From the NCBI GenBank assembly GCA_019722365.1, contig JADFUC010001816.1, forward strand, positions 1,054,001 to 1,118,000: DNA of 64,000 nucleotides, given 5' to 3'. Below the pieces are notes generated by a model that ran no database searches, was not told the origin of the DNA, and saw only the letters and a program-made list of their open reading frames with translations. The translations under genes were made by a program, and so were the position numbers. The number at the start of each line of letters is the position of its first letter. The stretch's first letter is position 1. The stretch comes from Lithospermum erythrorhizon. Taxonomy: Eukaryota > Streptophyta > Magnoliopsida > Boraginales > Boraginaceae. This document shows, in pieces, positions 22,745 to 35,544 of this stretch.

Positions 22745-22925
22745 TCGGAAGCGTTTATTATTTTATATGTTTACCCTATTATGAATGGCATTTATATGTC
22801 CAGTGATACATAATAGGACGTATTATATATAATGGTATCACGTCAGTATTTATATGGGAAGCGTTTATTATTTTATATGTTTACCCTATTATAGATAGCG
22901 GTATATGTCAGTGATGATACATAAC
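22745..22925 (+). repeat. Tandem repeat in the copia leader
   Basis: GGAAGCGTTTATTATTTTAT followed by ATGTTTACCCTATTAT occurs at about 22747 and 22857, and ATGTCAGTGAT-like plus GATACATAA words recur between them, about 110-bp period. It lies between the LTR and gag. Confidence 0.7.
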
Positions 22926-23639
22926 TTAGGGCTATTGTAGATAAGCTGGTATATCTTGGGTGTTTATAATCAGTTGTTTATTATTTTGAGGTGGAGTTAA
23001 ATCTCGTATCGTGTTGTTGCTAGCAACTTGGTGAGGTATAAAACATAAACATATTATTATCTGTTATTGTGTAAATGCTTATTTTATTTGTTATTTATTA
23101 AGTGAATTGTTGTTTATAATCATGTGTGTTAAATTTATCGTATGATGCATGCGTTGTAATGCGTTCTAACATTCATCATCACTACTGTGGCAAAAATATT
23201 TTTCTTCCCGTTTTTTAACGATAATGAGCAATAAATTCAATATTATTTCTATCCTGAAGCGATTAGGTAAGCGGTAATAAAAGCAGTAACAATAACGGAC
23301 ATTTCCAAAATTTAATTTATAAATCTTACGTTCATGCGTTTTTAAGCATCTTTGTGAAGTGTTTTATAATGATTAAAATGGAAAAATGTTATCCCAGTGT
23401 TTGCTTCAGTATAATGTATTCTCTATACTTTTCGTTATTGGTTTTATTAATGTTGAAGAATGGGTAAAGAAGGAATGATAGCGTTTTATAATTAACATTT
23501 ACGGCTTAATCTTGGCTGGATTGTTGAATTTTGTTTAGATAGAGATTTTTCATGAAGAGTAGACATGGTATTTGTAATTGAATAAGATTTAAATCGATGT
23601 ATTGAATCTGAGAATGTAATATTGAATAAAATGTCGATT

Positions 23640-24430
23640 TTATTGATTGTGTGATCATGATGTCAACTATAAAACACAACTTCTCGTTTAAACCTCGAAA
23701 GGAGACAACTAAATGTCTTGGACAAATAAAATTATAAGATATCTGGAATCACGAAGAACTGAAAAAATTATGGAATAGATAATGGGAAACATTGGAATTG
23801 ATTGGAAAGAGAAAAACGTAAAAAGAAAAATTTTACATGAAAAATCTAAAACCATAAAGGTAATGATGGTCGTTTGATGATCTTTCCTAGGTAGAATATC
23901 TGAATGTAGAGGATCCTAATTTCTTTTAGGAAGAACTCAAAGAAAGATTTGGATACTTGACGAGATTAACTTTTACTGCTTATTGATCGATAAATGGAGC
24001 AAGGTGGGGTTCGAAACTTTAAAAGTGTTGTTGATTATAACTTCTGCTTTGTTTAAATTATATCACAATTAGAATATTGTGGTAAAGTTATGCTTGAAGG
24101 AAAAAATTAGAAAAAACTTTTTGACGTTTAAGTAAATCCATGAAATATTGTTTCAAGAAACGATATAGAATGCGGGAATATAAAATAATTCGAGAATTAG
24201 TGCGTGCCACTTTTTGATGGCGAAAGAATAATGAAGTCTTATTTGAAAAATCATCAGTTCTGGCGCCGCTCGGACAACGGCGTTTCGGAAGTAAATCACG
24301 GCGACTTTTAAGTCGTGGTGGTTATAATCGATTGAGTTCGAGAATTAGGTAGTCGAGGTCATGGTAATTTTGTAGTGGAGTCATGGGCGTGGTTTCGTGA
24401 ATTATAATAGGCGCAAATTACGTCGACAAG
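23640..24430 (+). pseudogene. copia gag remnant
   Basis: Several frames together retain the pattern of a plant copia gag: ELKERFDHL-like around 23925, SALFKL-like around 24050, and a Gly/Arg-rich stretch (GRGHGNF-type) near 24330-24400 before a would-be zinc knuckle. Stops and frame changes interrupt every part. Confidence 0.6.
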
Positions 24431-24659
24431 AAAGGAAGGAACGCATGAAGCGCTAGAGACATTTGCGTCTGAGACGATTGCAGACAGCGCGCGATTCTCG
24501 AAGGCGATTGGAGCGACCAGCATGATTCTCGAAGATGGTCATGACCCGAATCGACAAAGAAAATAGAGAACTAGCATGAAACTTTGTTGGGGCGTTAATA
24601 ATTAGGCATCGCCATGCAAACTTCACATGGAATCACCATACGTTTCTTAAAAAAAAAAT

Positions 24660-25340
24660 TCAAGGTGATATATGTAAACCTATCCGTCCGTCGTGCAGGT
24701 AATTCGGGTATTTTATAGTATTAAATGATGTATTTAGTAGATAATTAGCATGTTTGTTTATTATCGAAATCCGGGATATGGCGTTTCTGAGATTCTTCTG
24801 AAATAATCGAATTAAAAGAGCACAATTCCTGATTATCTTATAAGAAAAGTTAAGGTTGATAATGTTGATGAATTTACATGCGAATCGTTTAATAATTATT
24901 AAGTAATACGATTGGAATTCTTGTTGAACATCGTATTTCCTCGTAATGTATACACAAAATGGTTTAGTAGCATCGTTAATTCGCGTCTTCGATGTATTAC
25001 TAGACCATTGATAATGAGATCAAAATTACAGGATTCTTATCGGGTAAGTACAATTTTACATGCTGCGTCGTTAATACGTTTAAGACAGTGCTAATATAAA
25101 CATACTCCATATCAACACCCAATTGGCCAAGCAGGATATTTAAAATGCATGTTTTTGATTGTGCGGTTTATGCAAATGGCTTCATATGAAACAAAGATGG
25201 GGCGCTTAAGGCGTTAGGCATATATACTTAGGGTATGAGTCGCACTTATTATTAGATATATTGAGCATTTTAATAGGTGATATTTTTTCGAGCGAGTTTT
25301 GTTGATTGTCGTTTCGACGAAGAGGCAGGTTTCCTCATAC
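24660..25340 (+). pseudogene. copia integrase remnant
   Basis: GDICKPIRPSC at 24664, a VDNVDEFT block near 24850 (the conserved DNAGEFT catalytic region), TQNGL at about 24952, RPLIMRSKL at about 25001, LHAASLIR at about 25057 and TKMG near 25195 follow the order of plant copia integrases. Frameshifts separate these blocks and stops interrupt them. Confidence 0.75.
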
Positions 25341-26309
25341 AGGAGGATAAAATCACTTGATGCAAAGGACATAACTTGGTATGTGCCATCTTTCTTATAT
25401 TAGGACAGGTATAATAAATCATGAGAAGAAAATGTAAAGAAATTGTGCACCCTGAGGTTTAGCAAATCAATTGCAGATTCATTTATTGATATGAAAAAGT
25501 GACAAAATCGCGTATGCAGTGTTAATACTCGCTACCAGTTGAAATTCCGAAGCGAAAATGATGTGAAGTACATCGAAGCGCGCCTTAGCGTGGCGGGGCA
25601 CGTAGGTTCGAGGATAAAAATTCTCGAAAGAAAGGAAGCGAGAGAAAAAGATTGATCTGAATAAAGTAATCTTTGATAAGGCGGTAAATAATGTCGTCAT
25701 AAAAGTGATAGAAAGCGTGTTGTTGAAGAAAGCTAACAGATAGTGAAAATAGAATCATTGATAATGGCAGAAGATAAGAATGATCACCGAGATTTACATC
25801 GATTAATATTATCACAATCTTTGGCTTAGGAAAAATAAGCATATTGATGAAATATTTGCATTCTCCATTGCATATGAAATTATGAATGAAAATGATGATC
25901 TGAACCAGATACGGCGGTGAATGTCGAGAATTAGAGCAGTTGGCTGAAAATGGAAAGATCTGCAGTGAATCACGGGTGGAAATCGCTTAAAAAATAATAA
26001 AAAAGTATTTGGAATTATTATGGTATTCACGAATGTATGAAATGCATTTGGTTATAAGTGGGTGCTTTGTGAGAAAGCGAAATGAAAGCGAGATTGTAAG
26101 ATCTGAGAACGTCTTTGTTGCACAAGGTTTCTGAGCCGAGAATGATTATGAGGTAACGTTTCTCAGTATGGATAAATTCTGCCGTTATTTAATAGGTTTG
26201 TCGTTATCCCAATAATCTTGATGTCGTCTTATGGATGTTATTCTAGCCTGTTATATGGATCGACTTTGATAGTGATATATCACATGAAATTAGGAAGGAT
26301 TTAGTAGTT

Positions 26310-27300
26310 AACATTAATGAGGAAATGTATCTGATTAGGTTAGAATCAATTTATGGGCTAAAAGCAATCGGGGACGAATGTGGTATAATGGTAGAGTAGA
26401 TATTTCTTTAAAGAGAGAGACTACGTGAATAATCTATTTGTCATTGTGTTTTTATAAAGAAAATGTCGTTTTTGTTGTCATTCTTGTCTATGTTGATTAT
26501 CCCAAATATTAATGGAGGCCCAATAAAAAAAATCAAAAGCGATGAATTCTTAAAGAAAAGAATTTGAAATGAAAAATACAGGAAGACAAGTTTTGCGCAG
26601 TTTCTAATTAGTATCACCAAAAATGGTATTTTGGTACCTTAGATCAAATTCTATGAAAGGTATTGAGTTTAATATGGATAAAAGCAATGCTTTAAATCTT
26701 TCTGGAGTAGGTGAATGACGAGCAATATTGAAAATGATCGCCCGTCACAAGAAAGAAAATGAAAGAAGATTTTAATTCTTGTCTCCATGATCTGATTGGG
26801 CTTTATTGTATCTTCTTAATTGTTGAGCGCATAAAACTTTTGTAGTGAATTTCTTAGCGAAGATTTAGTTTTGTCATATAAAGAGACATTGAAAGGGGAT
26901 AAACGTATATTCGATATCTTTTTGAGGTGCGTCGTCTTGGTTTGTTTTATCACAACAATCTGAAAGCAGGTTTTTGTTTGGTTATGCGGATATAGGTTAT
27001 TTGTCGGATCGCGTAATCTTGTCGCGAGGTGAGGATATGTATTCACGTATGAGTATATTTACTGATACTCTTGGAGGAAAGCGGACACTCGTAACTACTT
27101 CTTTAAATCATTAGAGTTATTCACAGCCATGGAAAGCAGTAAAAAGTGTAGATGCATTTGAGATCGATTATTACAACGTATCTGAAAGTAATAAGCCTCA
27201 CCAGTACGACAAGAGTTCCATGATATTGTCTTAGATAATCTTTGCGTGTATTCTTTGAATGAAGGAGGTTATAATCAAAGTGGCCAAAACACTTGTCACA
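26310..27300 (+). pseudogene. copia reverse transcriptase and RNase H remnants
   Basis: IYGLK at about 26349, CPCVFIKK-like at about 26440 and a KTSFALQFLI-type block near 26580 mark reverse transcriptase. LARFSS-like text at 26850 and YADAGYLSD-like text near 26975 mark the connection and RNase H domains. All are broken. Before the 3' LTR, at 27490-27575, a stretch resembles the non-coding tail (TTTTTAACGAGGC) found in such elements. Confidence 0.65.
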
Positions 27301-27897
27301 GTTAACTGCGTTGTTCCGAAGCAGAAAAGCAAGGTAGATGCTCCAAATTATATAGTTCATCATGATAATGAATCCTGCTTCGTAAAAATTTCTTAAATTG
27401 TCCGGTTTTGAAGCGCGTTAAGTATTGGAATCGTCGTGATTTTGAAGCTACATGTTTCGTTGAAGGCGTCTTGTCATCTTCTTTTAAAGCATGGAGTTTT
27501 TGTCCTCTTGGATTTTGTCTCGTAAAATTTTTAACGAGGCGGCAATGTGTTCTATATTGAGGGATGTTTGATATTTGAAAGAGTGTTATAAATGTGGGTA
27601 AATAGATACTTGCTTGGGTTGAGAAATATCAATGTGGTTAAAAAAATCATGGTTAAAAGAAATGTGATTGAATTTACTTAGTATTTAACGTAGTGATTTT
27701 TAAATACATATAAATATAAGATTTCGTTTCGTTTGGATAGCAGCCGATAGCATGCTACTTTCGGAGAATCGATAGAAAAGTTTGCTTTATCTTATAACTG
27801 CATTGTTTTACATTATAGTTTTCTTTATCTTGTTAATAAATAATATAATGAAGATATATCTAATAGTAGGTATACCGGTTGATTTTACAACAATAAG

Positions 27898-29772
27898 GAA
27901 ATATATTTAGCGATTATTTTCATTTTAAGTTTCAAATACAAATCTCTAATCAATTACTGATATCTTAACATGTGTCTAAAATCGCATAAACATCGTAATA
28001 ATAGTTAAAATATTGATATTTTGAATTTTTACTATATTTGACATATTTGTTGTGCAGCTCTACCTTGATTTGAGGAGCAAGGGGGCCATCTTTTCCCATG
28101 TGCCACGACAATACTGTTAGTTTACCTAATAAAGTTTTGTAGTGTACATCATGAATGATTATTGTTTGTTTTGGGTTACTTGAGTATTCATTATGTGCTC
28201 GATCAATAAATAAACTTAAATATTTTCTAAATTCTCTTTTCTCGCTTCATTCAATTTAATTAAAGGCTTTTAACATATAATAAATATATTTTTAAGATTG
28301 CATATATCAAATGTATATTATGAGTTTATGACATACATTTAAAATTATTTGAATAATGATTAATTTAAAGGGTTAAAAATAATTAAAACCATTATCCATA
28401 TATGTTAAATAGGTAAATTTTAAGGTTAGACTTAAATTTCAAATATCATATTAATCAACTTTAGCACCTTTAATAATATCACAAAAAATTAATCATCGAT
28501 TAAAATACAATTACACCAGTCAATAAATATATTTTAAAATTAGTGGTTCAAGTTTAAGTGCAGATAACATATACCAATTGTATTTGCTTTCAATTTTAAA
28601 TAAAGCCTTATTTTTTATGTTCTAATTAAATTTTCAAAACCGTTTCGAAAAATTGACTCGGAAGAAATTTCCGAAATTGTATGCTAAATTTTGTACTTTA
28701 ACATGGCATGATTTATATGTCATTGTCACCTGCAATGTCACATATGATATGTTGTAAACTTATAGTCTTTCATAGTTATTTCTTTATTCATTTTTAAAAA
28801 ACCGTCAAATTTTAAATTTTAATGAGTTGACTTTCTAAAATTATAACTCAAATATTTTGAATATGTCGTATAATATTTAATAAAACATATAAAAATATAT
28901 TATTTTCAGTATATCAAGTAATTAACATAGATGACAATTAAGTCAACAAATTTCATTTATTTTGATAATTATAAATTAAATTAGATGATATTTATGAAAT
29001 GGAGGGAGTTGAGTACTTGTTGGCCCGAGAAAGGGATACTTAGATTTGATATCATATGTAGTGTTGTTACTAAGTCGGAGAATGCGGAATCAGGGAATAG
29101 AAAAACCGGTTAATCTTCAGCGTTAAGGTTATTAGTCCTAGGTCCTTAAGGTATATTTTTGGTTTGATACTTTCGAGTGTGACTAGGCCCGATAGCAAGT
29201 AAATACTCGAAGCTTTGGGTATATATCGAACATCTTACGAAATCTAGACCTCAATACAACAAATCACGAACCGAAATCTTTAAAATTTTGAACTCTAGTA
29301 GAGGCCGCAGTAGCGAAAAATCGGGAATGAGAATGATACTTGAGTAACTATCGATCCAATCCCAATTAAAAAAATTTGCCCAATAATCGAACCGTACCTA
29401 ATAACATAACTAAATTCATATGTTAGATTGGATCATTGGAATAATTTGATATGAATATATGATTATGGACAACATATCCCAATAAGATTGTCTAATTTAG
29501 CCCAAACAAGTCATAAATTCCTCTTCTAGGTACTCTCAATATCCATAGCAAAACAGTGTTAAAAATTATGAAATAAGCCCATTTTGTTTCACAAATAAAA
29601 TTCTTGAAACGCTACGCCTTCTGAAATAGCAGGAGCAAAATAGTCATTTCATCGCGATGTAACTTTAGCTCCCTGCTTATTGAGTCACACTACTATAATA
29701 CTATTGGAGTCAAAATCAAGAATCTCTATTTTCTTCTAAAATCAACAACCAAAAACCCCATTTAATTTCAAG
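27898..29772. other. Intergenic AT-rich DNA
   Basis: No gene recognised. A slightly more GC-rich patch at 28055-28210 contains AATAAAG and AATAAATAAAC and looks like a 3' UTR, but no coding exon adjoins it. The right end (about 29690-29772) is the presumed 5' UTR exon of the otubain gene, ending at a GTAAGT donor. Confidence 0.45.
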
Positions 29773-29784
29773 TAAGTTTTTATT

Positions 29785-30040
29785 TAATCTCTATCCCAAA
29801 AAAAAATTGTCCATTTGTTTTTTAAATGTTTAAAATTAATAAATTTTACGATATTAATTAACATATATAACTTCGATTCGAGTCGAAATTATTATGATTA
29901 TTGTAAAGTGGGTTATTTGATACATTGTTTATACAAAATAGTATACACCATATTCACAAATATTTGAGTTTAATATATTTAAAGTCAACTCTTGAAAATT
30001 CAAGAATGGACAATCTTTTTGGACAGAGGGAGTATAGTTA
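29785..30040. mobile_element. Stowaway-like MITE in the otubain 5' UTR intron
   Basis: The left terminus CTATCCCAAAAAAAAATTG and the right terminus GGACAATCTTTTTGGACAGA followed by GGGAGTA are inverted repeats of each other. The element begins about 12 bp after the inferred donor TTTCAA|GTAAGT (29773). Interior words (ACAAATATTTGAGTT) are shared with the MITE at 6488-6735. A partial relative lies at 30290-30450. Confidence 0.7.
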
Positions 30041-30548
30041 ATTCATGTAATTCTTGTTGATTTTGGTGTTTAATTCATTAACATTGAGGGTTATGATGTG
30101 AATATGAGCTTAGAATTGTGCATTTCTTGAATATATCTTGGTTTATTTGATTATAATGGATTTATTAATCAATTTTGGAATACTATGGTTGGAAGTTCAT
30201 TTATTTAGTTATGCTCCAAAGTCTGAATTGTCATTTCTTGAGTATGGCTTCTAATCGTTTAATATGATTTATTTAAATATAATGCAGTACTTTCTCGATC
30301 CCGGAAATATTCTATAGTTTGAATTTGAATGGCTAAAATTAACAAACTTTGAAGCATTAACGGACTCACGTAACTTTGATTCGAATATGAATTATTGTGT
30401 TAATACTAAAGTAGGTTGCAAATATTAGCATTTGGAAATATATATCTGTTTATATGCTTGGCCTTTTTTTAGGATAAGCTGTAGCTCGTCGAATATCGGC
30501 TGTTTTTATTGTTAAGTTGATTTTTGGTTTTCTTGATTATGAAGACAG

Positions 30549-33411
30549 ATGGAGAATCAGGAAGGGAAAGTCCATGCTGATAACGAGACAACAACATTTG
30601 TTAGTAAATCTGATGTTAATGATTGGGAAAACGTCAAGGATGATGATATTATGCAACAGCAATCTGCCATTCATGCCGAGGAAGCTGTGAAAATCCTATT
30701 TGTTGGTGACAAGGCAAGGACCGACCCTAAAAATAAACATAGTCTTAATATTGCATATTGTTTTCGAACATGACCTAGATGACCCACACTTGGGTAATAG
30801 AAAATAGGTTTTTATATGATGTCCGCTTCTTCCCTTGCCTTCGCATTTCCTGTTATTGTTTTGGCTGTTACATGTAGTAACTATTGACCGAAGCTCTTGC
30901 AACTATTTCTTTAAGTTTTCTAGCTGTTCTCTCTTGGTTGAATGTTACTAGAATCATATTTAGCTGCACTTAGTGTCATATACTGCATATTTTAGTTGTT
31001 CCATTTCAGAAGCTCTTTTTTATTTGAACAAATAGAACTAAAAAAAAAAGATTGTTCCTCCAATTAGATTTATCTGCACTCGTTCAACTTGAATGCAACA
31101 CGCCAATCATCTTGATGATCTTCGAGTGTTTTGTAAAACTGGTCCTCTATGATTCTTGACACTAAAGTACGAATAACAAATTTGCTCTCTATACTTCCAT
31201 AGCAGCTCTTGTTCGACCTGTTGGGTCTCGTAATTCTTGTTTAGTCTGTTCAGACTAATAACAGTTCTTGTTTCTGCAGGAGCCTCTGTCTTCACTAGCA
31301 GATGAATATAAGAAAGGAAGCCCAATTATGCTGGAAAAAATTAAGGTTATCATCTGGTATCTAATTCTCGTGATTCATAGTGTTCAAATTTCTTTGAGAT
31401 AGTATTATAGTAAAGATTTACATCTTATACAAGCATCATGGACTTCTTCAACTTGTATTCTTGATCCCTGCGTAGGTGCTTACTGAAAGATATGCTGCAA
31501 TAAGGCGATCAAGAGGAGATGGAAACTGCTTCTTCCGAAGCTTTATGTTTGCTTACCTTGTGAGTTTCCTCATAGATAAAATGGAACCTTCTTTTATCTG
31601 TATGCGCATGCTTAATGTTTAAATCTAGACCTTAACATTCTAAAATCCTATTAATTCTGTTAGGAACACATTCTGGAATCACAAGATCGAACAGAAGTAA
31701 ATCGTGTAACTGCTTGTGTTGATGAATGCAGTAAGACGCTTCAAAATTTGGGCCATGCAGAATTTACCTATGAAGATTTCTTTTCGGTACTTTACTTTAT
31801 ACAGTCCAAGAATCTTTCTTATTTCAGTGTCCCATTGTCGTTGGTTATTTGTTTTTTAGAATTTGGAATCCAATTATTACTCTTAACAATCCTAGCTCAT
31901 CCTACTTTAGGCTAGCTAGGTACTACTTCTACAATAACAACAACATAAGGCAATGCCTCTCAAGAGGCTCCCTCCTTAGCCAGATCAAGGGGGGTCGGAT
32001 TATATGCAGCCTTACCCCTGTGATAACGAGAGAGAAGCTGTTTCAGTGATCCAAGATGAAGTGCAAAAAGGTAATTTGTTGAGCTTCATTATACTACCTA
32101 CTTATTGGGAAAGCTCTTAGAATCGTGCTAAATTGATATGAAAAAGGAAGGTTTCTGATAGAAATGGTGGATGGGGCGTGGACTGTATGCTGATCAAAAT
32201 GTTCTGCCAGAAATTGTACCAGAAGTTCACAGTGATAATACCTCCAAAATTTTAATGGTTCTAATGTCTCTGTTTAAGGATGCTCATTTATTTTTCTTGG
32301 CATTTGATTTTTATGATTTGGTATGCTTATTATACCTGAAGTAGTTACACTTTTTGACACTTAGATTCTCTAAATCTTTTGTGCAAACAGATATTCCTAG
32401 AGCAGCTCGAGAGCGTCCTTCAAGGGAGCAAAACATCCATAACGTTAGTAATTGTGCTCTCAGATATGTTCCATATATTGGTAACAAGAAATAAATGTGG
32501 ATCTTTAATCGACTTTTCTTGCAGTTCTGATGAGCTTCTTGAGAGGTGTCGAGATCAGTCAATATCAGATTATGGTGGGTTATTCTATAAGCATTTATTG
32601 TATATATCATGCAACTTTAGGAAAAAAAATTCTACATCTTAATTTTTTATTTTTTGGTGGTAGTTGTAATGTTTTTCAGATTTGTCACTTCTGGCGAAAT
32701 TCGGAAGCGCTCAGAGTTCTTCGAACCATTTATTCTAGGATTATCAAACGCTACAGTGGAGCAGGTTTCTCTTCAAGATCTGATTTTTGGTTTTTATTTC
32801 GTACACATGGGTTTTTTTTTCTGTCTCCATTTCGTACACATGATTTTTAGGTATACTCCATCTAAAAGCCAAGATAATGAGTACATAATAATTAGTATAT
32901 TACTTGTCCCTTTCAATCATCAAGCTGGAGTTATCACATTCACCAATGAAATATATATGCACTAGTCTATTCTATACTTAGCGTAGAGTTGGATCTGATA
33001 ATCAATTTTCATCATTGCTTCCTAGGTATTTCCATTTTGTTACCCCTGTTCAGATCTTGGTTTAATAGAAATGCTTTGATAGTGTGCACAGAAATTGGTT
33101 TTTATTTTGGTTATTTCCCTTACTGATATCAGCTTTTCCCACAGTTCTGTAAATCATCAGTCGAGCCCATGGGTGAAGAGAGTGACCATGTACATATTAC
33201 AGCCTTGTCGGATACTTTAGGTGTGCCAATTCGGGTTGTATACCTTGACCGGAGCTCTTGTGAAGATGGAAGTGTCAATGTAAATCATCATGATTTTGTT
33301 CCTGGTTCTAGCACTCCTACTGAGGTTACAGCTGCTGCTTCGGAGGCTGTCAATCCATTCATTACCTTGCTGTACCGACCAGGCCACTATGACATTCTTT
33401 ACCCCAAATGA
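30549..33411 (+). CDS. OTU1: Otubain-type ubiquitin thioesterase (OTUB1 family)
   Basis: Cysteine deubiquitinase of the OTU superfamily; plant members cleave Lys48- and other linked ubiquitin chains. Eight exons: 30549-30713, 31280-31345, 31476-31559, 31664-31786, 32391-32443, 32525-32574, 32664-32764 and 33145-33411, 909 nt, 302 residues, close to the Arabidopsis otubain length. Catalytic Asp and Cys lie in RGDGNCFFRSF (exon 3) and the catalytic His in YRPGHYDILYPK at the C-terminus. Other family marks are EPLSSLADEY, YLEHILESQDRTEV, SVEPMGEESDHVHI and RVVYLDRSS. The N-terminal 55 residues are poorly conserved. Intron 1 uses a GC donor (AAG|GCAAGG). A 5' UTR intron (29773-30548, ending ACAG|ATGG) contains a MITE; intron 4 contains a SINE-like insertion. 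All key residues are present. Confidence 0.95.
30714..31279 (+). other. GC-AG intron of the otubain gene
   Basis: The donor is AAG|GCAAGG and the acceptor TTTCTGCAG|GAG. The reading frame across this junction (FVGDK joined to EPLSSL) matches the family, while no GT donor nearby preserves it. GC donors with a strong AG|GCAAG context are the known minority class of U2 introns. Confidence 0.8.
31915..32052 (+). mobile_element. SINE-like retroposed repeat in otubain intron 4
   Basis: The run CTACAATAACAACAACATAA, a CTCAAGAGGCTCCC block, GGGGGGTCGGATTATATGCA, CAGCCTTACCCCTGTG and GAGAGAAGCTGTTTCAG follow the order of a widespread plant SINE-type 3' module. The 5' end and any polymerase III boxes were not identified, so it may be a truncated copy. 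It is in the sense orientation. Confidence 0.6.
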
Positions 33412-34189
33412 CTTTCTTTTCATCGGTAAGTTGTGGTCCTAGTACTTGTTAAATGCATCCCTTTAGACTAATAACTGTCGCTTTATCAAATCCATTTCTT
33501 GATTTCTTCTAACCGAGCCTTATCGTTTTAGCAGTTGAAGTTGATGGTCTGTCACTACCAAATTACAGCTCTGTTCCAGTACGACTTCCAGGCGCACCCT
33601 TGAAGACCTTGCTCCTATCAGTTTCAGAACCAAAATATCCGAGCTTTGTCTTAAGTAGTCATCATACTGATACATTGAATTTTTAAAGTGGTATGCACTT
33701 GTATACTAGAAACTAATTCAGTGGAAGGAACCATTGGTTGATTCTTATCAACATCTTATGTTCTCTTTTATATGCGGTCTTCTTCATATACAAAATTATT
33801 CGAGTTCAAGATTATAAAATTGATCATTAAAGTACAAAATCTGGCAATATTTTTGAGATGTGAGGTGTGCTTATCATATTTGTACACAGATTTCTTCCTC
33901 TACAACTCTCCTAAGGAACTCTGGGATATATTTCTTCCTCGACGACTCTCTCTTAAGGAACTCGGCAAAATAGCCCTGTAACTTCGGGAGAAGGGGTGTA
34001 AGAATAGGTGCAATATGGTCTAATTATGTATTGTGTGAAGTAAACTTTATTCTATTAGCCTAGAATGTAGCAGATTTCACATAGAATAATAATGCATTGT
34101 CCTTCCACTCACTGGGCTAAAGACTTTTGCCAACCAAATTAACTTTTATCTTTTTTATGCATTCTTAGTAAGAAGGAATGGTTGCGCGT
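33412..34189. other. Otubain 3' UTR and flank
   Basis: A likely 3' UTR intron runs from CATCG|GTAAGT (about 33427) to TTTAG (33532). A MITE fragment with TTCATATACAAAATTATTCG and CAATATTTTTGAGATG lies at about 33780-33860. GAACTC..GG.ATATTTCTTCCT-type words repeat at about 33887 and 33920. No further gene. Confidence 0.45.
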
Positions 34190-35544
34190 GAAATAGTTTG
34201 TTACGTGCGATTTCATTGTTATAATTTATAAAATGTAACGTAAAATTGGATAATTTTGTTACTTGGCATTGATTTCGTTATTATAATTATAAAAGATAAC
34301 AATAAAATTCTTAGTAAAAAAAATAAAATTATTAAATAAATATAATTTTATATATTTTAAAAGTATCAATTCATAAATAAAAATTATTCTCCTCTTGTAT
34401 CTCTTTCATGTATTCGTAAGATTGTATCTCATATATTATGAAGTCCGTATATAGTTATCTTGAAACATTTCAGAAATGATGTCTGTTATAAAAGAGGTAG
34501 AGATCTTGTATAAATTCATATGAAATCGTAAAATAAATATACTCTATATATTTTAAAACTTTATTATCTAAATTCAATTGTCGTACTTAAATCATCCAAA
34601 ATTCTTCATCTTATCTTTTATTTGTTAATTAAAGTTGATATCTTTGATGCGTCGTCGTCTTTCTCGAATCGATTTATTATTTTGGGTTCTTGTTTCTTAT
34701 TTTATTTTTGTTGATCGGCATATCTTTAGTGTACCATTCTATTTTATTATTATTTATAGTTAGTCATTAAATACTTGCTGAAATTAATATTTTGTCTTAT
34801 TAAAAAAGAATGTTAGCAAAGCAATGTTAATCCTTGGTATCTTATAACGATTTTATTGCACAAGAAATTAAGAAGCTATTATGCGTAGTTCAAAAGAAAA
34901 TAATATGAAATCATATCGTTGTTATTTAAATCCAATTAGTATGAACTTCGCTTCAGATAAATGTATGTGGAGTTTGAAGTGTTCATAATGATTTTATATT
35001 TGTCAAAGTATTAGTCTTCTCGAATTATGTTTTCAAATGTGAATTCTCTTTTTTGTTTATTATATGCAGTATTTTGGATGTATTGTTCTGTGCTGATAGT
35101 TTTTGATTTGAGTAGTTCTCCACTTATTATTTTCGATTTCTTTATCTTTGTTATATTTACTGCCACAATATTTAATATATAAGGTAAAACAAAGAAACAA
35201 TGTAAGTTAATGTGATATTTAGTAAAAAATCAATAATGTAAAACTTGTACATATCTAACTTGTATGTATATTACTAACTGAGTATCCACATCATTGTTTG
35301 AAATATAAAATTTAAAACAAAAGAGTTTTCTTACATATATAACATAATATAATATGAACATTATATGTAATAATTGATATTACTTGTATGATTTGATTTT
35401 AATAAAAATGAGTGAAACATCCACCCCAGTTTAGAAGGTAGTACTGATAATAGTTTTATAAAGTATACAAGATAAATTTGTATAAAATATCATTAAATTA
35501 TTATAATAAAATGAAATCTAATAATAATAATTTAAAATAGTTTA

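Larger units (their letters stand above)
22246..27897 (+). mobile_element. Decayed Ty1/copia LTR retrotransposon with intact target duplication
   Basis: A 5-bp direct repeat ATAAG flanks the element (22246-22250 and 27893-27897). The 5' LTR starts TGTTATAAAT at 22251 and is placed to end at about 22632 (ACA); the 3' LTR runs 27584-27892, TGTTATAAAT to ACA. The LTRs align along their length but differ strongly, including many small indels. A TGGTA after the 5' LTR fits a primer binding site. Inside, in copia order, are recognisable remnants of gag (about 23640-24430), integrase (24660-25340), reverse transcriptase (26310-26700) and RNase H (26840-27300), all with stops and frameshifts. Order gag-INT-RT-RH defines the superfamily. 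The element is not capable of coding. Confidence 0.88.

Noticed and set aside
24912..25094. 60-codon frame containing RPLIMRSKL and LHAASLIRL
   Set aside because: Not a gene of its own; it is the best-preserved piece of the copia integrase remnant.
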